DNA from: Alistipes sp.
Lineage (GTDB): Bacteria > Bacteroidota > Bacteroidia > Bacteroidales > Rikenellaceae
Length of the DNA stretch: 53,824 bases
Assembly: GCA_017465605.1 (NCBI GenBank)
Contig: JAFTVW010000025.1
Span: forward strand, 1 to 53,824
Reading direction: 5' to 3'
Shown: positions 24,855 through 32,629 of the stretch, in pieces
How positions within the stretch are numbered: the stretch's first letter is position 1
Layout of the letters: the number at the start of each line of letters is the position of its first letter
Made by a program: the position numbers and the translations under genes
The notes under the pieces: generated by a model
What the model saw: only the letters and a program-made list of their open reading frames with translations
Told to the model about the DNA's origin: nothing
Database searches by the model: none

Positions 24855-26231
24855 CTATTTCAATATACGCAACGAATTGGAATACATATTATTGACTCTT
24901 GCCCCCACACGCTTTACAAAGCCCAACGGAAGCCCATTGCACAAAACCATATTGATACCCTCATTAAACCACTCGGCCGATAGTTCCTGCTTACGCAAAA
25001 ATTGCAATGCCTGTTCCTCATCGAGTTCACGACACTCAACCTGCGCTCGTCTTAGGCCGACATACATAGCCAACGCGCCATCGGGTTTCAGACTACCTTT
25101 GAAAATCTGCCCCATAGCCACACCCGAATAGATAACGGCCAACACCCCCGACAGGGCCTCAATATCGGCATAATGCTCCTTACGACAACCATACAACATC
25201 TCTCCTGCCGCAAAATAGCGCATCTCGGCAGAAGGCTCAACCCACTGTGATAGTATCTCGCAACTCTTCTTATCAAGAGCCGTAATGGCTTGACGTTTAG
25301 GTTTTGGAGTACGACGACGCAGAGGTCGTTCACCTGCCTTCATCGCAACTGCCATAAACATTCCCTCACCATTTAATTTATGAGGAAAGAAACGAAACGT
25401 CTGAAACACTCCTACGCGTCCCACAACCACTCCCCACTGAGGGTTTACTTCAATCTCAGGAGCCTCAACTATTTCATCACCAGCCTCCTCCATAAGACGG
25501 CTTACGATATCTTCGTCCTCTGTACGATTAAACGTACAAGTGCTATATATCAACGCCCCACCAGCACATAAAGCCTTAAAAGCATTCTGCAAAATCTCCC
25601 ACTGACGCTCGGCACACATAGCCACATTGGCCTCACTCCATTGCTCGCACGCATCATCGGACTTACGGAACATTCCTTCGCCCGAACAAGGGGCATCAAC
25701 AGCCACCACATCGAACCACTCCTCAAAAGCTGCTACTCGCGAAGAATCATTGCAAGTCACCACCATATTGCCCAAACCCCACTTACGGGCATTATCGGCC
25801 AACACTGCTGCACGGGAGCGGTTGATTTCGTTGGCTACAACCAAACCCTCCAAGCCAACAAGCGAGGCATAGTGTGTACTTTTTCCACCCGGAGCAGCAC
25901 ACATATCAAGCACGCGCACTCCTCGGCAATTCTGCTCCCCACCAAAAACCTGCGACAAAATATATCCTGCAAATTGCGAACTTGCCTCCTGCACATAGTA
26001 TGCCCCAGCGTGAAAAGCAGTATCGAGCGTAAAACTCGGACGTTCATCAAGCATATATCCGTATCTGCTCCACTCGATTGGTCGCGCACTCCACTTCCCA
26101 GAAAATTTCTTAAAAGGGTTAAGGCGCACCGAGGTAGAGGGCTCACTACCCAATGCTCCGCATAGTGCCTCGGCCTCGCTCGACCCAAGCTCACGCGACA
26201 TACGCTCGACAAATTTTACAGGCAACCCCAT
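24855..26231 (-). CDS. rsmF: rRNA (cytosine-C5-)-methyltransferase, NOL1/NOP2/Sun family (RsmF-like)
   Basis: 458 residues. Motifs for S-adenosylmethionine binding and catalysis: VLDMCAAPGGKSTH (motif I), VDAPCSGEGMFRK (motif IV with the release Cys), YSTCTFNRTEDED (motif VI with the catalytic Cys). After the methyltransferase core come about 160 residues corresponding to the C-terminal PUA-like region of RsmF-type proteins (LKPDGALAMYVGLRR, GLPLGFVKRVGARVNNMYS). Substrate in E. coli RsmF is C1407 of 16S rRNA; specificity here is inferred. Overlaps nothing; 14 bases after the deoxynucleoside kinase gene. Confidence 0.92.
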   Translation of the reverse strand: MGLPVKFVERMSRELGSSEAEALCGALGSEPSTSVRLNPFKKFSGKWSARPIEWSRYGYMLDERPSFTLDTAFHAGAYYVQEASSQFAGYILSQVFGGEQNCRGVRVLDMCAAPGGKSTHYASLVGLEGLVVANEINRSRAAVLADNARKWGLGNMVVTCNDSSRVAAFEEWFDVVAVDAPCSGEGMFRKSDDACEQWSEANVAMCAERQWEILQNAFKALCAGGALIYSTCTFNRTEDEDIVSRLMEEAGDEIVEAPEIEVNPQWGVVVGRVGVFQTFRFFPHKLNGEGMFMAVAMKAGERPLRRRTPKPKRQAITALDKKSCEILSQWVEPSAEMRYFAAGEMLYGCRKEHYADIEALSGVLAVIYSGVAMGQIFKGSLKPDGALAMYVGLRRAQVECRELDEEQALQFLRKQELSAEWFNEGINMVLCNGLPLGFVKRVGARVNNMYSNSLRILK

Positions 26232-26245
26232 ACTTACCTATCGCA

Positions 26246-26857
26246 TTATTGACGTGACAACATCTCCTCTATACGGGCACAGATGGAATCCACCACACTC
26301 TCATTATCGACGAAATCCTCAACATCTTTATCAATAATCAACACTCGACCTTGATAGATGTTATTAATCCAATTCTCATATCGCTCGTTGAGCAGCGTAA
26401 GATACGACTCGTCGATATTCATCTCGTATGCACGACCACGACGCTTGATTTGCGACACCAACGTTGGAATGCTTGCACGCAAATATATCAGCAAATCGGG
26501 CTGAGGGATAAGATTCGTCGTAAGCTCAAAAATCTTCATATACGTAGCAAAATCTCGCGATGCGATAAGTCCCATAGAGTGAAGATTCTCGGCAAAGATG
26601 TGGGCATCTTCATAGATTGTGCGGTCTTGAATAATGGTCTTTTCGCCACTTGACATCATATCGAGGGTTTGCTCGATACGACTGCCCAAAAACGATACTT
26701 GAAGTTGGAAAGCCCATCGGCTCATATCGTTATAGAAATCGTCAATATAGGGATTATCGGTCTGCTCGTAATAGGCCTTTGCACCATATCGCTTGGTTAA
26801 AATCTCGGTAAGAGTGGTCTTACCGCTACCGATATTTCCAGCTATTGCTACATACAT
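26246..26857 (-). CDS. Deoxynucleoside kinase (dGK/dCK type)
   Basis: 203 residues. P-loop GNIGSGKTT (7-15), the DRT motif (78-80, QDRTIYEDAHIFAENL) typical of deoxynucleoside kinases, and an Arg-rich lid segment (IKRRGRAYE). It phosphorylates deoxyadenosine, deoxyguanosine or deoxycytidine for nucleotide salvage; which one cannot be read. No promoter was found in the 140 bases up to trkA, so it may be read from the trkA promoter. That gap contains only a small hairpin (GGCA/TGCC) and no open frame of note. Confidence 0.9.
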   Translation of the reverse strand: MYVAIAGNIGSGKTTLTEILTKRYGAKAYYEQTDNPYIDDFYNDMSRWAFQLQVSFLGSRIEQTLDMMSSGEKTIIQDRTIYEDAHIFAENLHSMGLIASRDFATYMKIFELTTNLIPQPDLLIYLRASIPTLVSQIKRRGRAYEMNIDESYLTLLNERYENWINNIYQGRVLIIDKDVEDFVDNESVVDSICARIEEMLSRQ

Positions 26858-26997
26858 ATCTCTTCGCTTTATAGTTTGGTTATGGTTGGTGCGACTATCG
26901 CCGCTCGGTTTTATGTTTATCTATCGCAACAATCGCAATCGGCAAAAGCCAAATTGCCGTTGGGTATTACATTGTGAGCCGTTGATAAAACGATTTA

Positions 26998-28338
26998 TTA
27001 ATTAAAGTACTCTCCCACCTTGCCTATCGAGCCCGGCATCGAGAATACAACCACTCTATCGTAGGCTTGGATTGTGGTATCACCCACCGCAATAAATACT
27101 TTATCGCCACGAACTATACCGCCAATAATCACATCTTGCGGCAAACGCAAATCCTTAATCATCGCTTTGGTTGCGGGCGAGTTGGGCTTAACGATAAACT
27201 CCAAAACTTCGGCCTCGCTACCTGTCAAGCAACGTATGGCCTGCACATCGGTTGACATCGTAAAACGGAAAATATTCGATGCGGTAACACGTTTCTTGTT
27301 GATGATGGTATCGATTCCCACGCTCTCGGCCAGCGAGATATAGTTGAGATTTTCCACCTCGGCAATAACCTTCTTCACGCCCATACGCTTGGCCTGCATA
27401 GCCGCCAAAATATTGGTCTCGCTTCGGCCCGTAACGGCAAGGAATGCGTCCATACTCGAAAGACCCTCTTCGAGCATTGCGTCGAGTTTACGGCCGTCCT
27501 CGTGAATTATCAAGGTCTTATCCAGACGCTCTGCAAGGCGATATGCCTTTTCGGCATTGTAATCGACCATCTTGATATTCATCTCGTCCTGCAACTCCGT
27601 AGCCACACTGACACCGATTCGCGAGCCGCCCAAAATCATCAAGTTCTTAACCTCGACACTCTTCTGACCCGACAGCTCTGATACACTCTTCGCTACATCT
27701 TTTCGGGCTATGATATAGACCACATCGCCCTCGAAAAACTCATCTTGTCCACGAGGGATAATGGTTTGCGAGCCACGCGAAATGGCCACAGCTCTAAACT
27801 CGGTGATTGAGCCATCGGCTGCCAAATCCATCAACTTACGGCCAATGAGCGGGGAGGTAGGCTCCAAACGAAACACAACAAGCGAGAGCAATCCACCCGA
27901 AAAATCAACATAGTCGGTGGTCGTGGTGTGGCCCAGCAGATGGGTCACCTCCTTTGCAGCTACACGCTCAGGATAGAAGAGGTAGTCGATACCCATATCG
28001 ATAAACATCTCCTTATTGTTAGGCTCCAAATATTCGTTATTGTCGATACGAGCGATTGATTTCTTCGCGCCCAACTGCTTTGCCATAATGGCAGCAAGGA
28101 TATTCTGATTCTCGTCGTGATTAACGGCAATAAAGAGGTCGCAACGACGCACACCAGCACGGCGCAACACTGCAAAAGCCGTAGTATCGCCCTCGATGGT
28201 GATAAGGTCGGCTAAATTATCCACCTCACTGAGCAACTTTGGGTCGCTGTCGATAACGGTAATCTCGTGACCGCTACCGCTCAACATACGAGCCAAATGG
28301 CTACCCATCTCACCTACTCCCGAAATAACTATCTTCAT
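26998..28338 (-). CDS. trkA: Trk potassium uptake regulator TrkA
   Basis: 446 residues with two tandem RCK (KTN-TrkA_C) halves. The first nucleotide-binding motif is SGVGEMGSHLA (6-16), with acid VIDSDP after strand 2; the second is LGGSRIGVSVA (around 235). Each half has a TrkA_C domain (about 140-220 and 365-446). TrkA forms a cytoplasmic ring that gates the TrkH/TrkG channel in response to NAD(H) or ATP. The channel gene itself is not in this window. It has a minus-strand promoter at 28454-28484 that overlaps a promoter for the divergent small protein gene. Confidence 0.95.
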   Translation of the reverse strand: MKIVISGVGEMGSHLARMLSGSGHEITVIDSDPKLLSEVDNLADLITIEGDTTAFAVLRRAGVRRCDLFIAVNHDENQNILAAIMAKQLGAKKSIARIDNNEYLEPNNKEMFIDMGIDYLFYPERVAAKEVTHLLGHTTTTDYVDFSGGLLSLVVFRLEPTSPLIGRKLMDLAADGSITEFRAVAISRGSQTIIPRGQDEFFEGDVVYIIARKDVAKSVSELSGQKSVEVKNLMILGGSRIGVSVATELQDEMNIKMVDYNAEKAYRLAERLDKTLIIHEDGRKLDAMLEEGLSSMDAFLAVTGRSETNILAAMQAKRMGVKKVIAEVENLNYISLAESVGIDTIINKKRVTASNIFRFTMSTDVQAIRCLTGSEAEVLEFIVKPNSPATKAMIKDLRLPQDVIIGGIVRGDKVFIAVGDTTIQAYDRVVVFSMPGSIGKVGEYFN

Positions 28339-28438
28339 AGCTTAATATCTAACTGCACAATCTGCGGCGAGTCTCCGACGTTATGTAACTGTATGTTGAC
28401 CATCACGCCCTCAAAACGTGAGCAAAAAGTACACATTT

Positions 28439-28469
28439 TTGCAAATTAACATACAAATATATAAATTTG
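28439..28469 (+). promoter_or_regulatory. Promoter of the small Cys-rich membrane protein gene
   Basis: TTG 28439-28441, 20 bases, TAAATTTG 28462-28469. Overlaps the opposing trkA promoter. Confidence 0.65.
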
Positions 28470-28484
28470 TTGGCGGAAATTCAA
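28454..28484 (-). promoter_or_regulatory. Promoter of trkA
   Basis: On the minus strand TTG (28484-28482), 20 bases, TATATTTG (28461-28454). The two -7 boxes of this divergent pair abut at 28461/28462. Confidence 0.65.
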
Positions 28485-28515
28485 CAATTCGCAACTTTTT
28501 AACACATAACTTGCT

Positions 28516-28782
28516 ATGGGAGCAACTTTTTCTACAATATTAATCGTAATCGGAGTATCAATTCTGTTGGTCGGATTTTTCTTTTTGGGTATGTCGCTCA
28601 CACAGATTTTCAAGGGACACGATATTGATTCGGAGATTGCAACCAACAAGAATATGCAACGACTTGGCATTAAGTGTGCCGTACAGGAGTCACGCGAGGA
28701 TACGGGAACAGATTGTGCCGATATAGGTTGTCACGGCAACTGCTCATCGTGCGATATCGACCACGAGGCCGAAAAGAAGTAA
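28516..28782 (+). CDS. Small single-helix membrane protein with C-terminal Cys cluster
   Basis: 88 residues. One membrane helix at about 6-30 (TILIVIGVSILLVGFFFLGMSL). The soluble part holds IATNKNMQRLGIKCAVQES and then a Cys cluster DCADIGCHGNCSSCD (five cysteines including the GIKC one). The GIKC-containing segment resembles a short membrane protein common in Bacteroidetes that I recall near NQR/ApbE genes, and the general plan (one helix plus Cys motif) recalls NqrM; this is a comparison from memory, not an assignment. Own promoter and terminator. Metal or Fe-S handling is a possibility only. Confidence 0.82.
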   Translation: MGATFSTILIVIGVSILLVGFFFLGMSLTQIFKGHDIDSEIATNKNMQRLGIKCAVQESREDTGTDCADIGCHGNCSSCDIDHEAEKK

Positions 28783-28784
28783 CA

Positions 28785-28816
28785 AGCAAAAAGACCGCAA
28801 ATGCGGTCTTTTTGCT
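28785..28816. terminator. Bidirectional terminator between convergent genes
   Basis: AGCAAAAAGACCGCA (28785-28799) with TGCGGTCTTTTTGCT (28802-28816). T-runs on both strands let it serve both the Cys-rich protein gene and the fimbrillin-like gene. Confidence 0.9.
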
Positions 28817-28832
28817 TAGGTAATTTGAACAA

Positions 28833-29693
28833 CTATTCTACTGGTGGAAGCGCAATAGGAGTTGCCTTTTTGTGAATTTTACCTCTTTCAACTGTCAGAG
28901 ATAGGTCTGAAAGGGTAATAGTCCCCCCAGCTCCATCAACAAGGTATCCAATAGTGACGGTTGAATATGTACGTGGAGGGAAGGGGAATAAATAAGTATT
29001 AGCAGGAATATTACTAATACCACTTGTAAGCGGTCTAAAATTACCGGTACTTTGTTGATTTAAACAAACTATATCTGCGTTTTCAACCAAGCCATCTGCA
29101 TCAAATGTCAACTGCATATAAGGGTTACCCATTATTTCTGAACTCCTTACACTTCTCAGTGATGCAGTCTTACCCTCTGCTACCGTTACAGGAATTTCCA
29201 ACATTCCATAAACATGATGCATAGTAACAAGTGTTCCATTGGCATCGGCCGTAAACACATCACTAAAAAGTGGTAAATCTGCTATACGACCATATTGTTG
29301 AGTATAATACCATGCTACCGTAAGTTTACCATCTACAATTTTTGGGGTACCATTCGCAGAATTACAGTTGAAAGTGAGAAAATATTTTTCACCTTCCACC
29401 ATTGCAGGTTGTGAATTAGCTAATTTAAATTTACCAGTAGCAGAGTTGTATTGATAAGAAGTATGCCTTACAGCGGTTGTCGCATTCCACACATGAACGA
29501 GATCAGTATTGTCAAACATAACGTCCAAACCGCTACCAGTAACATATGAGGCATTTACACGAGTTGAGTTTTCAAAATCTACAGTAAATTCTGTAACATA
29601 CTTTACTCCGTTGTCACTTGCAACATTGTCCTTGCTACAAGATGTTACTACCAAAGCGGCAATAGCAGCCACAAAAAATATAATCTTCTTCAT
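28833..29693 (-). CDS. Fimbrillin-like surface lipoprotein
   Basis: 286 residues from ATG 29693; upstream in-frame ATGs at 29699 and 29708 are possible. Lipoprotein signal ending LVVTSC-SKD. The mature protein is beta-rich, with ATTAVRHTSYQYNSATGKFKL, PLFSDVFTADANGTLVTMHHVYGMLEIPV (H and YG around 150) and the C-terminal IPANTYLFPFPPRTYSTVTI segment, features of the FimA/Mfa1 and fimbrillin-like lipoproteins of Bacteroidales. Such proteins form fimbriae or sit on the surface; no usher, anchor or tip genes lie nearby, so it may be a solitary surface protein. It follows the 38-residue peptide gene by 33 bases on one transcript. Confidence 0.75.
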   Translation of the reverse strand: MKKIIFFVAAIAALVVTSCSKDNVASDNGVKYVTEFTVDFENSTRVNASYVTGSGLDVMFDNTDLVHVWNATTAVRHTSYQYNSATGKFKLANSQPAMVEGEKYFLTFNCNSANGTPKIVDGKLTVAWYYTQQYGRIADLPLFSDVFTADANGTLVTMHHVYGMLEIPVTVAEGKTASLRSVRSSEIMGNPYMQLTFDADGLVENADIVCLNQQSTGNFRPLTSGISNIPANTYLFPFPPRTYSTVTIGYLVDGAGGTITLSDLSLTVERGKIHKKATPIALPPVE

Positions 29694-29726
29694 AATCATT
29701 TCAATCATAATTTTACAAACACTATA

Positions 29727-29843
29727 CTACCAGCTGTTGCCATAACCCATTCCATCAATAGGCTCCGACTGGGCGAATCCTTTTTCTATTGCCACCTCAA
29801 TTACCTCAATTTCGGGAGCTACATAACACGTCTTTCTCTCCAT
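29727..29843 (-). CDS. Short peptide of the APE(I/V)E(V/I)IEV type
   Basis: 38 residues: start MERKTCYVAPEIEV, core IEVAIEKGFAQS, and end PIDGMGYGNSW. The core matches the second short gene at 34601-34687 (APEVEIIEVAVEKGFAGS) in at least 14 of 18 positions, which supports both as real. No signal peptide, lipobox or membrane helix. Chains starting K-x-Y-x-x-P-x-I-E-V-I-E and ending in Gly/Asn/Trp-rich tails are common as unannotated small proteins in Bacteroidales; their function is unknown to me. Located between a leader with an intrinsic terminator (29875-29922) and the fimbrillin-like gene, so probably the first gene of a two-gene unit. Confidence 0.7.
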   Translation of the reverse strand: MERKTCYVAPEIEVIEVAIEKGFAQSEPIDGMGYGNSW

Positions 29844-29874
29844 AATATCTATTTTATTGGTTAATATAATCGAC

Positions 29875-29922
29875 AAAAAAAAACGCTTACGGCAGGGCAC
29901 AACAATACCCACGCTGTAAGCG
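29875..29922 (-). terminator. Intrinsic terminator in the leader of the peptide/fimbrillin unit
   Basis: On the minus strand CGCTTACAGC (29922-29913) and GCCGTAAGCG (29893-29884) form a 10-base stem with one G-T pair, followed directly by nine T (29883-29875). It stands between the promoter at 30125-30154 and the peptide start at 29843, with no other promoter in between, so it looks like an attenuator. Confidence 0.75.
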
Positions 29923-30124
29923 CGTTATTACTATCAAACACAACAAACTAACTATCTGATTGTTAAATATATAAGGGGGGGGGTACGCTACGACATTGGC
30001 CGTACGCCAATGCGTACACATCGAATTGTCGAGCATTTCCACACGCAACTCTCCGCAAGATATTTACTTTACAGCGCAACATATTTTTGATTTTGCGATG
30101 ATTAACCACGACTCTGTTGTTCTA

Positions 30125-30154
30125 CAAAAGTAATGAAATAATCCAAAATATCAA
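30125..30154 (-). promoter_or_regulatory. Promoter of the peptide/fimbrillin unit
   Basis: Minus strand TTG (30154-30152), 19 bases, TACTTTTG (30132-30125). Leader of about 275 bases to the peptide start. Confidence 0.65.
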
Positions 30155-30190
30155 AAAAAAAAAAGATTTTGAAATTCAAAATTAAATATG

Positions 30191-30271
30191 CGTCATTCTA
30201 TATTTTCGCACCAACGACCAGCGGTGATAATACAATGTCCTATGCGAAAATGTAAGAATCAACCGCTTATT
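30191..30271 (+). repeat. Palindromic intergenic repeat, copy 2
   Basis: CGTCATTCT, arm ATATTTTCGCA, loop with CGGTGATA, arm ATGCGAAAATGT, then AAGAATCAACCGCTTATT. Faces copy 3 across about 64 bases. Confidence 0.7.
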
Positions 30272-30334
30272 AAAAAGCTTACTGTGAACGATTCCTTGTC
30301 TCAAATTCTGCTCTTTGCGAGGTACTTTTCCCAA

Positions 30335-30410
30335 AGGTAGATTCCTACATTTTTATATACTTGCTTAGTCGTTCTAATTACCCAAACCAATATAAAAATG
30401 AGGAATGACT
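30335..30410 (-). repeat. Palindromic intergenic repeat, copy 3 (inverted)
   Basis: Read on the minus strand: GTCATTCC, arm CATTTTTATAT, loop, arm ATATAAAAATG, then TAGGAATCTACC. With copy 2 it makes a composite of about 220 bases bounded by GTCATTC...GGAATGAC. Confidence 0.7.
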
Positions 30411-30469
30411 AATATATTTTCATCTCTCATCTCTGAACTGAGTGGGCAAGGCAGATGTATTTATAAACA

Positions 30470-30499
30470 AAAAAGCGGGACCCCAAAAGGAATCCCGCT
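30470..30499 (-). terminator. Terminator of rplU-rpmA
   Basis: AGCGGGA (30474-30480) with TCCCGCT (30493-30499); leftward it continues TTTTTTG. Confidence 0.85.
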
Positions 30500-30520
30500 G
30501 TGTGCTTTACGATGCAAAAA

Positions 30521-30781
30521 CTACTCTGCAAGAGGAGTTACGCTAACGTATGACTTGCCAGACGACTTCTTGCAGAACTCAACTGTACCGTCAACCAATG
30601 CAAAAAGAGTGTGGTCCTTACCCATACCCACGTTGTTACCGGGGTTGTGTACTGTACCTCTCTGACGAACGATGATGTTGCCAGCCTTAGCGAACTGACC
30701 ACCGAAAAGCTTTACTCCGAGTCGCTTGCTCTCTGACTCACGGCCGTTCTTTGAACTACCTACTCCTTTTTTGTGTGCCAT
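30521..30781 (-). CDS. rpmA: 50S ribosomal protein L27
   Basis: 86 residues starting [20 protein letters not shown], with the family core [23 protein letters not shown] and [18 protein letters not shown]27's N-terminus reaches the peptidyl-transferase centre. It begins directly AHKKG, without the cleaved N-terminal extension found in Firmicutes. Second gene after rplU, 18 bases apart, ending at the terminator. Confidence 0.98.
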   Translation of the reverse strand: MAHKKGVGSSKNGRESESKRLGVKLFGGQFAKAGNIIVRQRGTVHNPGNNVGMGKDHTLFALVDGTVEFCKKSSGKSYVSVTPLAE

Positions 30782-30799
30782 TTTCTACTAATTTTTAGG

Positions 30800-31111
30800 T
30801 TATGCAACAATATCCTCTACGAGAACCTGAGTAAGGTACTGGCGGTGGCCATTACACTTCTGGTAACCGGTTCTACGCTTCTTCTTGAACACCAAGACCT
30901 TGTCGTCTTTGAGGTGCTTCAAGATTTTACACTTAACTGAGGCGCCTTCTACTGCAGGTGCACCTACCTTAACCTGACCGTCGTTGTCTACAAGCAGGAC
31001 TTTGTCGAAGCTCACTGACGACTCTACGTCGCCTTGAAGACGGTGAACATAGAGCTTACGACCCTTCTCAGCCTTAAACTGCTGGCCTGCGATTTCTACT
31101 ATAACGTACAT
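30800..31111 (-). CDS. rplU: 50S ribosomal protein L21
   Basis: 103 residues from ATG 31111 ([20 protein letters not shown]), with [21 protein letters not shown] and the C-terminal [14 protein letters not shown]. An in-frame extension to 31345 is rejected because the -7 box (31151-31158) falls inside it and 103 residues is the family length. Binds 23S rRNA. First gene of rplU-rpmA. Confidence 0.98.
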   Translation of the reverse strand: MYVIVEIAGQQFKAEKGRKLYVHRLQGDVESSVSFDKVLLVDNDGQVKVGAPAVEGASVKCKILKHLKDDKVLVFKKKRRTGYQKCNGHRQYLTQVLVEDIVA

Positions 31112-31150
31112 TTCTTTAATAAAATATAAGTTTTGCCGTAATTCGGCCTG

Positions 31151-31179
31151 CAAATATACAAAAATTTTTCCGCTCGCAA
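31151..31179 (-). promoter_or_regulatory. Promoter of rplU-rpmA
   Basis: Minus strand TTG (31179-31177), 18 bases, TATATTTG (31158-31151). Leader about 33 bases. Confidence 0.7.
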
Positions 31180-31265
31180 CACCTTTGGCCATATTTTTTT
31201 CACAATCACTCATTTGGCACACTATTGGATTGGGTAAGCAACATCTTTTTCGCAATATAAAGAGT

Positions 31266-31673
31266 ATGAAAAGTGTAATTATATACTCAACACAAAATGC
31301 TATTGGGGTGCTGGTAGAGGCTATGATTTCGGGGAGTGATGCCAATTTCGAGACCTTTCAGGCGGGCTCGACAAGGGAGCTGCTCTCGATGGCAAGAGTG
31401 CTACGACCACGATTGATAATACTGCTCGACATAGTGCCACTCTTAGATGGTTGCGATATTGTGGCTCGCCTGCACGAGATTGAGAGCAATGGACGAGGGC
31501 GATTATCACGCTCACGCGCCACGATATATGTTATAACTTGGCAGCAGAGCGAACACACCGTACTCTCGCTTCTGGAATCGGGCATCGACCAATATCTCAC
31601 ATTCCCGATTTGCATTGAGCGTCTGCGCCACAAGGTCAGCCAGCAGATGACAAGCAATACCCTCCGACAATAA
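31266..31673 (+). CDS. Receiver-like (pseudo-response-regulator) protein
   Basis: 135 residues from ATG 31266; an upstream TTG start (31185) lies in the rplU promoter region and is rejected. The pattern of strands and helices fits a CheY-like receiver: [23 protein letters not shown] matches the phospho-acceptor region with Asp55, and YVITW-x(14)[19 protein letters not shown] matches the end. However the N-terminal acidic pair is absent (VIIYSTQ) and the conserved Lys is Phe113 (LTFP instead of LTKP). Phosphorylation by the normal route is therefore doubtful. No output domain. First of three closely packed genes (11-base gap to the next). Confidence 0.78.
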   Translation: MKSVIIYSTQNAIGVLVEAMISGSDANFETFQAGSTRELLSMARVLRPRLIILLDIVPLLDGCDIVARLHEIESNGRGRLSRSRATIYVITWQQSEHTVLSLLESGIDQYLTFPICIERLRHKVSQQMTSNTLRQ

Positions 31674-31684
31674 ATTTGCAGACG

Positions 31685-32629
31685 ATGAATATCTCGGGTA
31701 TAATATACATATATATAATAGTATCGTTGCTGATTGCTGCGGCCTACTCTATTGCTACGATTTTGGCTCTACACGCCCGCCGCAAGAAGCAACACAGCAA
31801 ACAACTCTCGAACTCGTATCTGCAACAAATAATTGCAATGCAGGGAAGAGAAGGAGAAGTCAATGCACGCTCCACATCGGAGCGTATGGCTCTTGCGCAG
31901 GCCTTACACTCAATTATGAGTTACACCTACTCCACCCCAACCGAAAACACAAAGACTATTGCTCGCAACAACAGATTAGAAGAGTTGATACTAAACAAGT
32001 TGCGCCACGCCAACAACGAGGAGAAGGCACGACTGCTCAACATTTTGAGCTCTATTCCAATCAGCGCACACGCCACCGACATAATATCAAAATACCTACA
32101 CTCCGCCAATCGTCACATTCGCATAGCCGCCATAATCGCGACGATCGCGGCATCGCCGACAAAAGCCATACGGACAATCGCCGATTTGCCATTCTCGTTG
32201 AAGCCTTACGACACTTCGCGGATAATTGCATTGCTGCGTCGTGGGTTGCTACCGATAGCCTACGAGCCGCTCTTAATGAGCGACAACCACAATTTGCTAA
32301 TGCTCGGGATTGCCATCACTCACAATTTCGGCATCGACATTGCCGACAAACACCTTCACAACATAATCCTGCGGCAACCAAATCGGCAAATTGTAAGAGA
32401 GGCCATATACACGCTTGCCACACTTGGCCGACCATTGGGGCGCCACCACATAAGGGAACAACTTGCAGCAATGTCACCCAACATTCGCAGAGAACTTTGC
32501 CATCATCTAAGTTGCGAGGGTTATTCACTTTCGGCTCTGAGTGTGATATTCTCCGAGAGCGAAATTATACACGCGGAGCCTCTGATAAACTCATATAAAC
32601 GTAGTCTGATATGTACGCAATCGAACTGA
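31685..32629 (+). CDS. Membrane-anchored HEAT-like helical repeat protein
   Basis: 314 residues from ATG 31685. One N-terminal membrane helix (about 4-27, IIYIYIIVSLLIAAAYSIATILA), a basic polar stretch (HARRKKQHSKQ), then helix pairs of HEAT type: KARLLNILSSIPISAHATDI, HIRIAAIIATIAA, SRIIALLRRGLLPIAYEPLL, QIVREAIYTLATLGRPLGRHHI, NIRRELCHHLS. HEAT repeats are protein-protein scaffolds, so this protein likely holds its partners at the inner membrane. It overlaps the next gene by 19 bases. I know of gene sets with a receiver, a HEAT protein and a glycosyltransferase in Bacteroidetes exopolysaccharide loci; the match is by layout only. Confidence 0.75.
   Translation: MNISGIIYIYIIVSLLIAAAYSIATILALHARRKKQHSKQLSNSYLQQIIAMQGREGEVNARSTSERMALAQALHSIMSYTYSTPTENTKTIARNNRLEELILNKLRHANNEEKARLLNILSSIPISAHATDIISKYLHSANRHIRIAAIIATIAASPTKAIRTIADLPFSLKPYDTSRIIALLRRGLLPIAYEPLLMSDNHNLLMLGIAITHNFGIDIADKHLHNIILRQPNRQIVREAIYTLATLGRPLGRHHIREQLAAMSPNIRRELCHHLSCEGYSLSALSVIFSESEIIHAEPLINSYKRSLICTQSN

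Larger units (their letters stand above)
29844..30190. other. Long leader region with a G9 tract
   Basis: No gene. On the minus strand it reads: promoter (30154-30125), a hairpin ACATTGGC/GCCAATG around 29993-30014, a C9 run (G9 on the plus strand, 29975-29983), the terminator at 29922-29875, then the peptide gene. A run of twelve or more A lies at 30152-30164. Confidence 0.6.

Noticed and set aside
25641-26165. 174-codon plus-strand open frame
   Set aside because: Antisense to the rRNA methyltransferase gene, whose catalytic motifs are all present.
29975-29983. G9 tract as an assembly error
   Set aside because: Cannot be judged from one sequence; kept as a candidate variable tract in the findings instead of being dismissed or asserted.
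31112-31345. N-terminal extension of ribosomal protein L21
   Set aside because: The promoter (31151-31179) lies inside it and the family length of 103 residues is met from ATG 31111.
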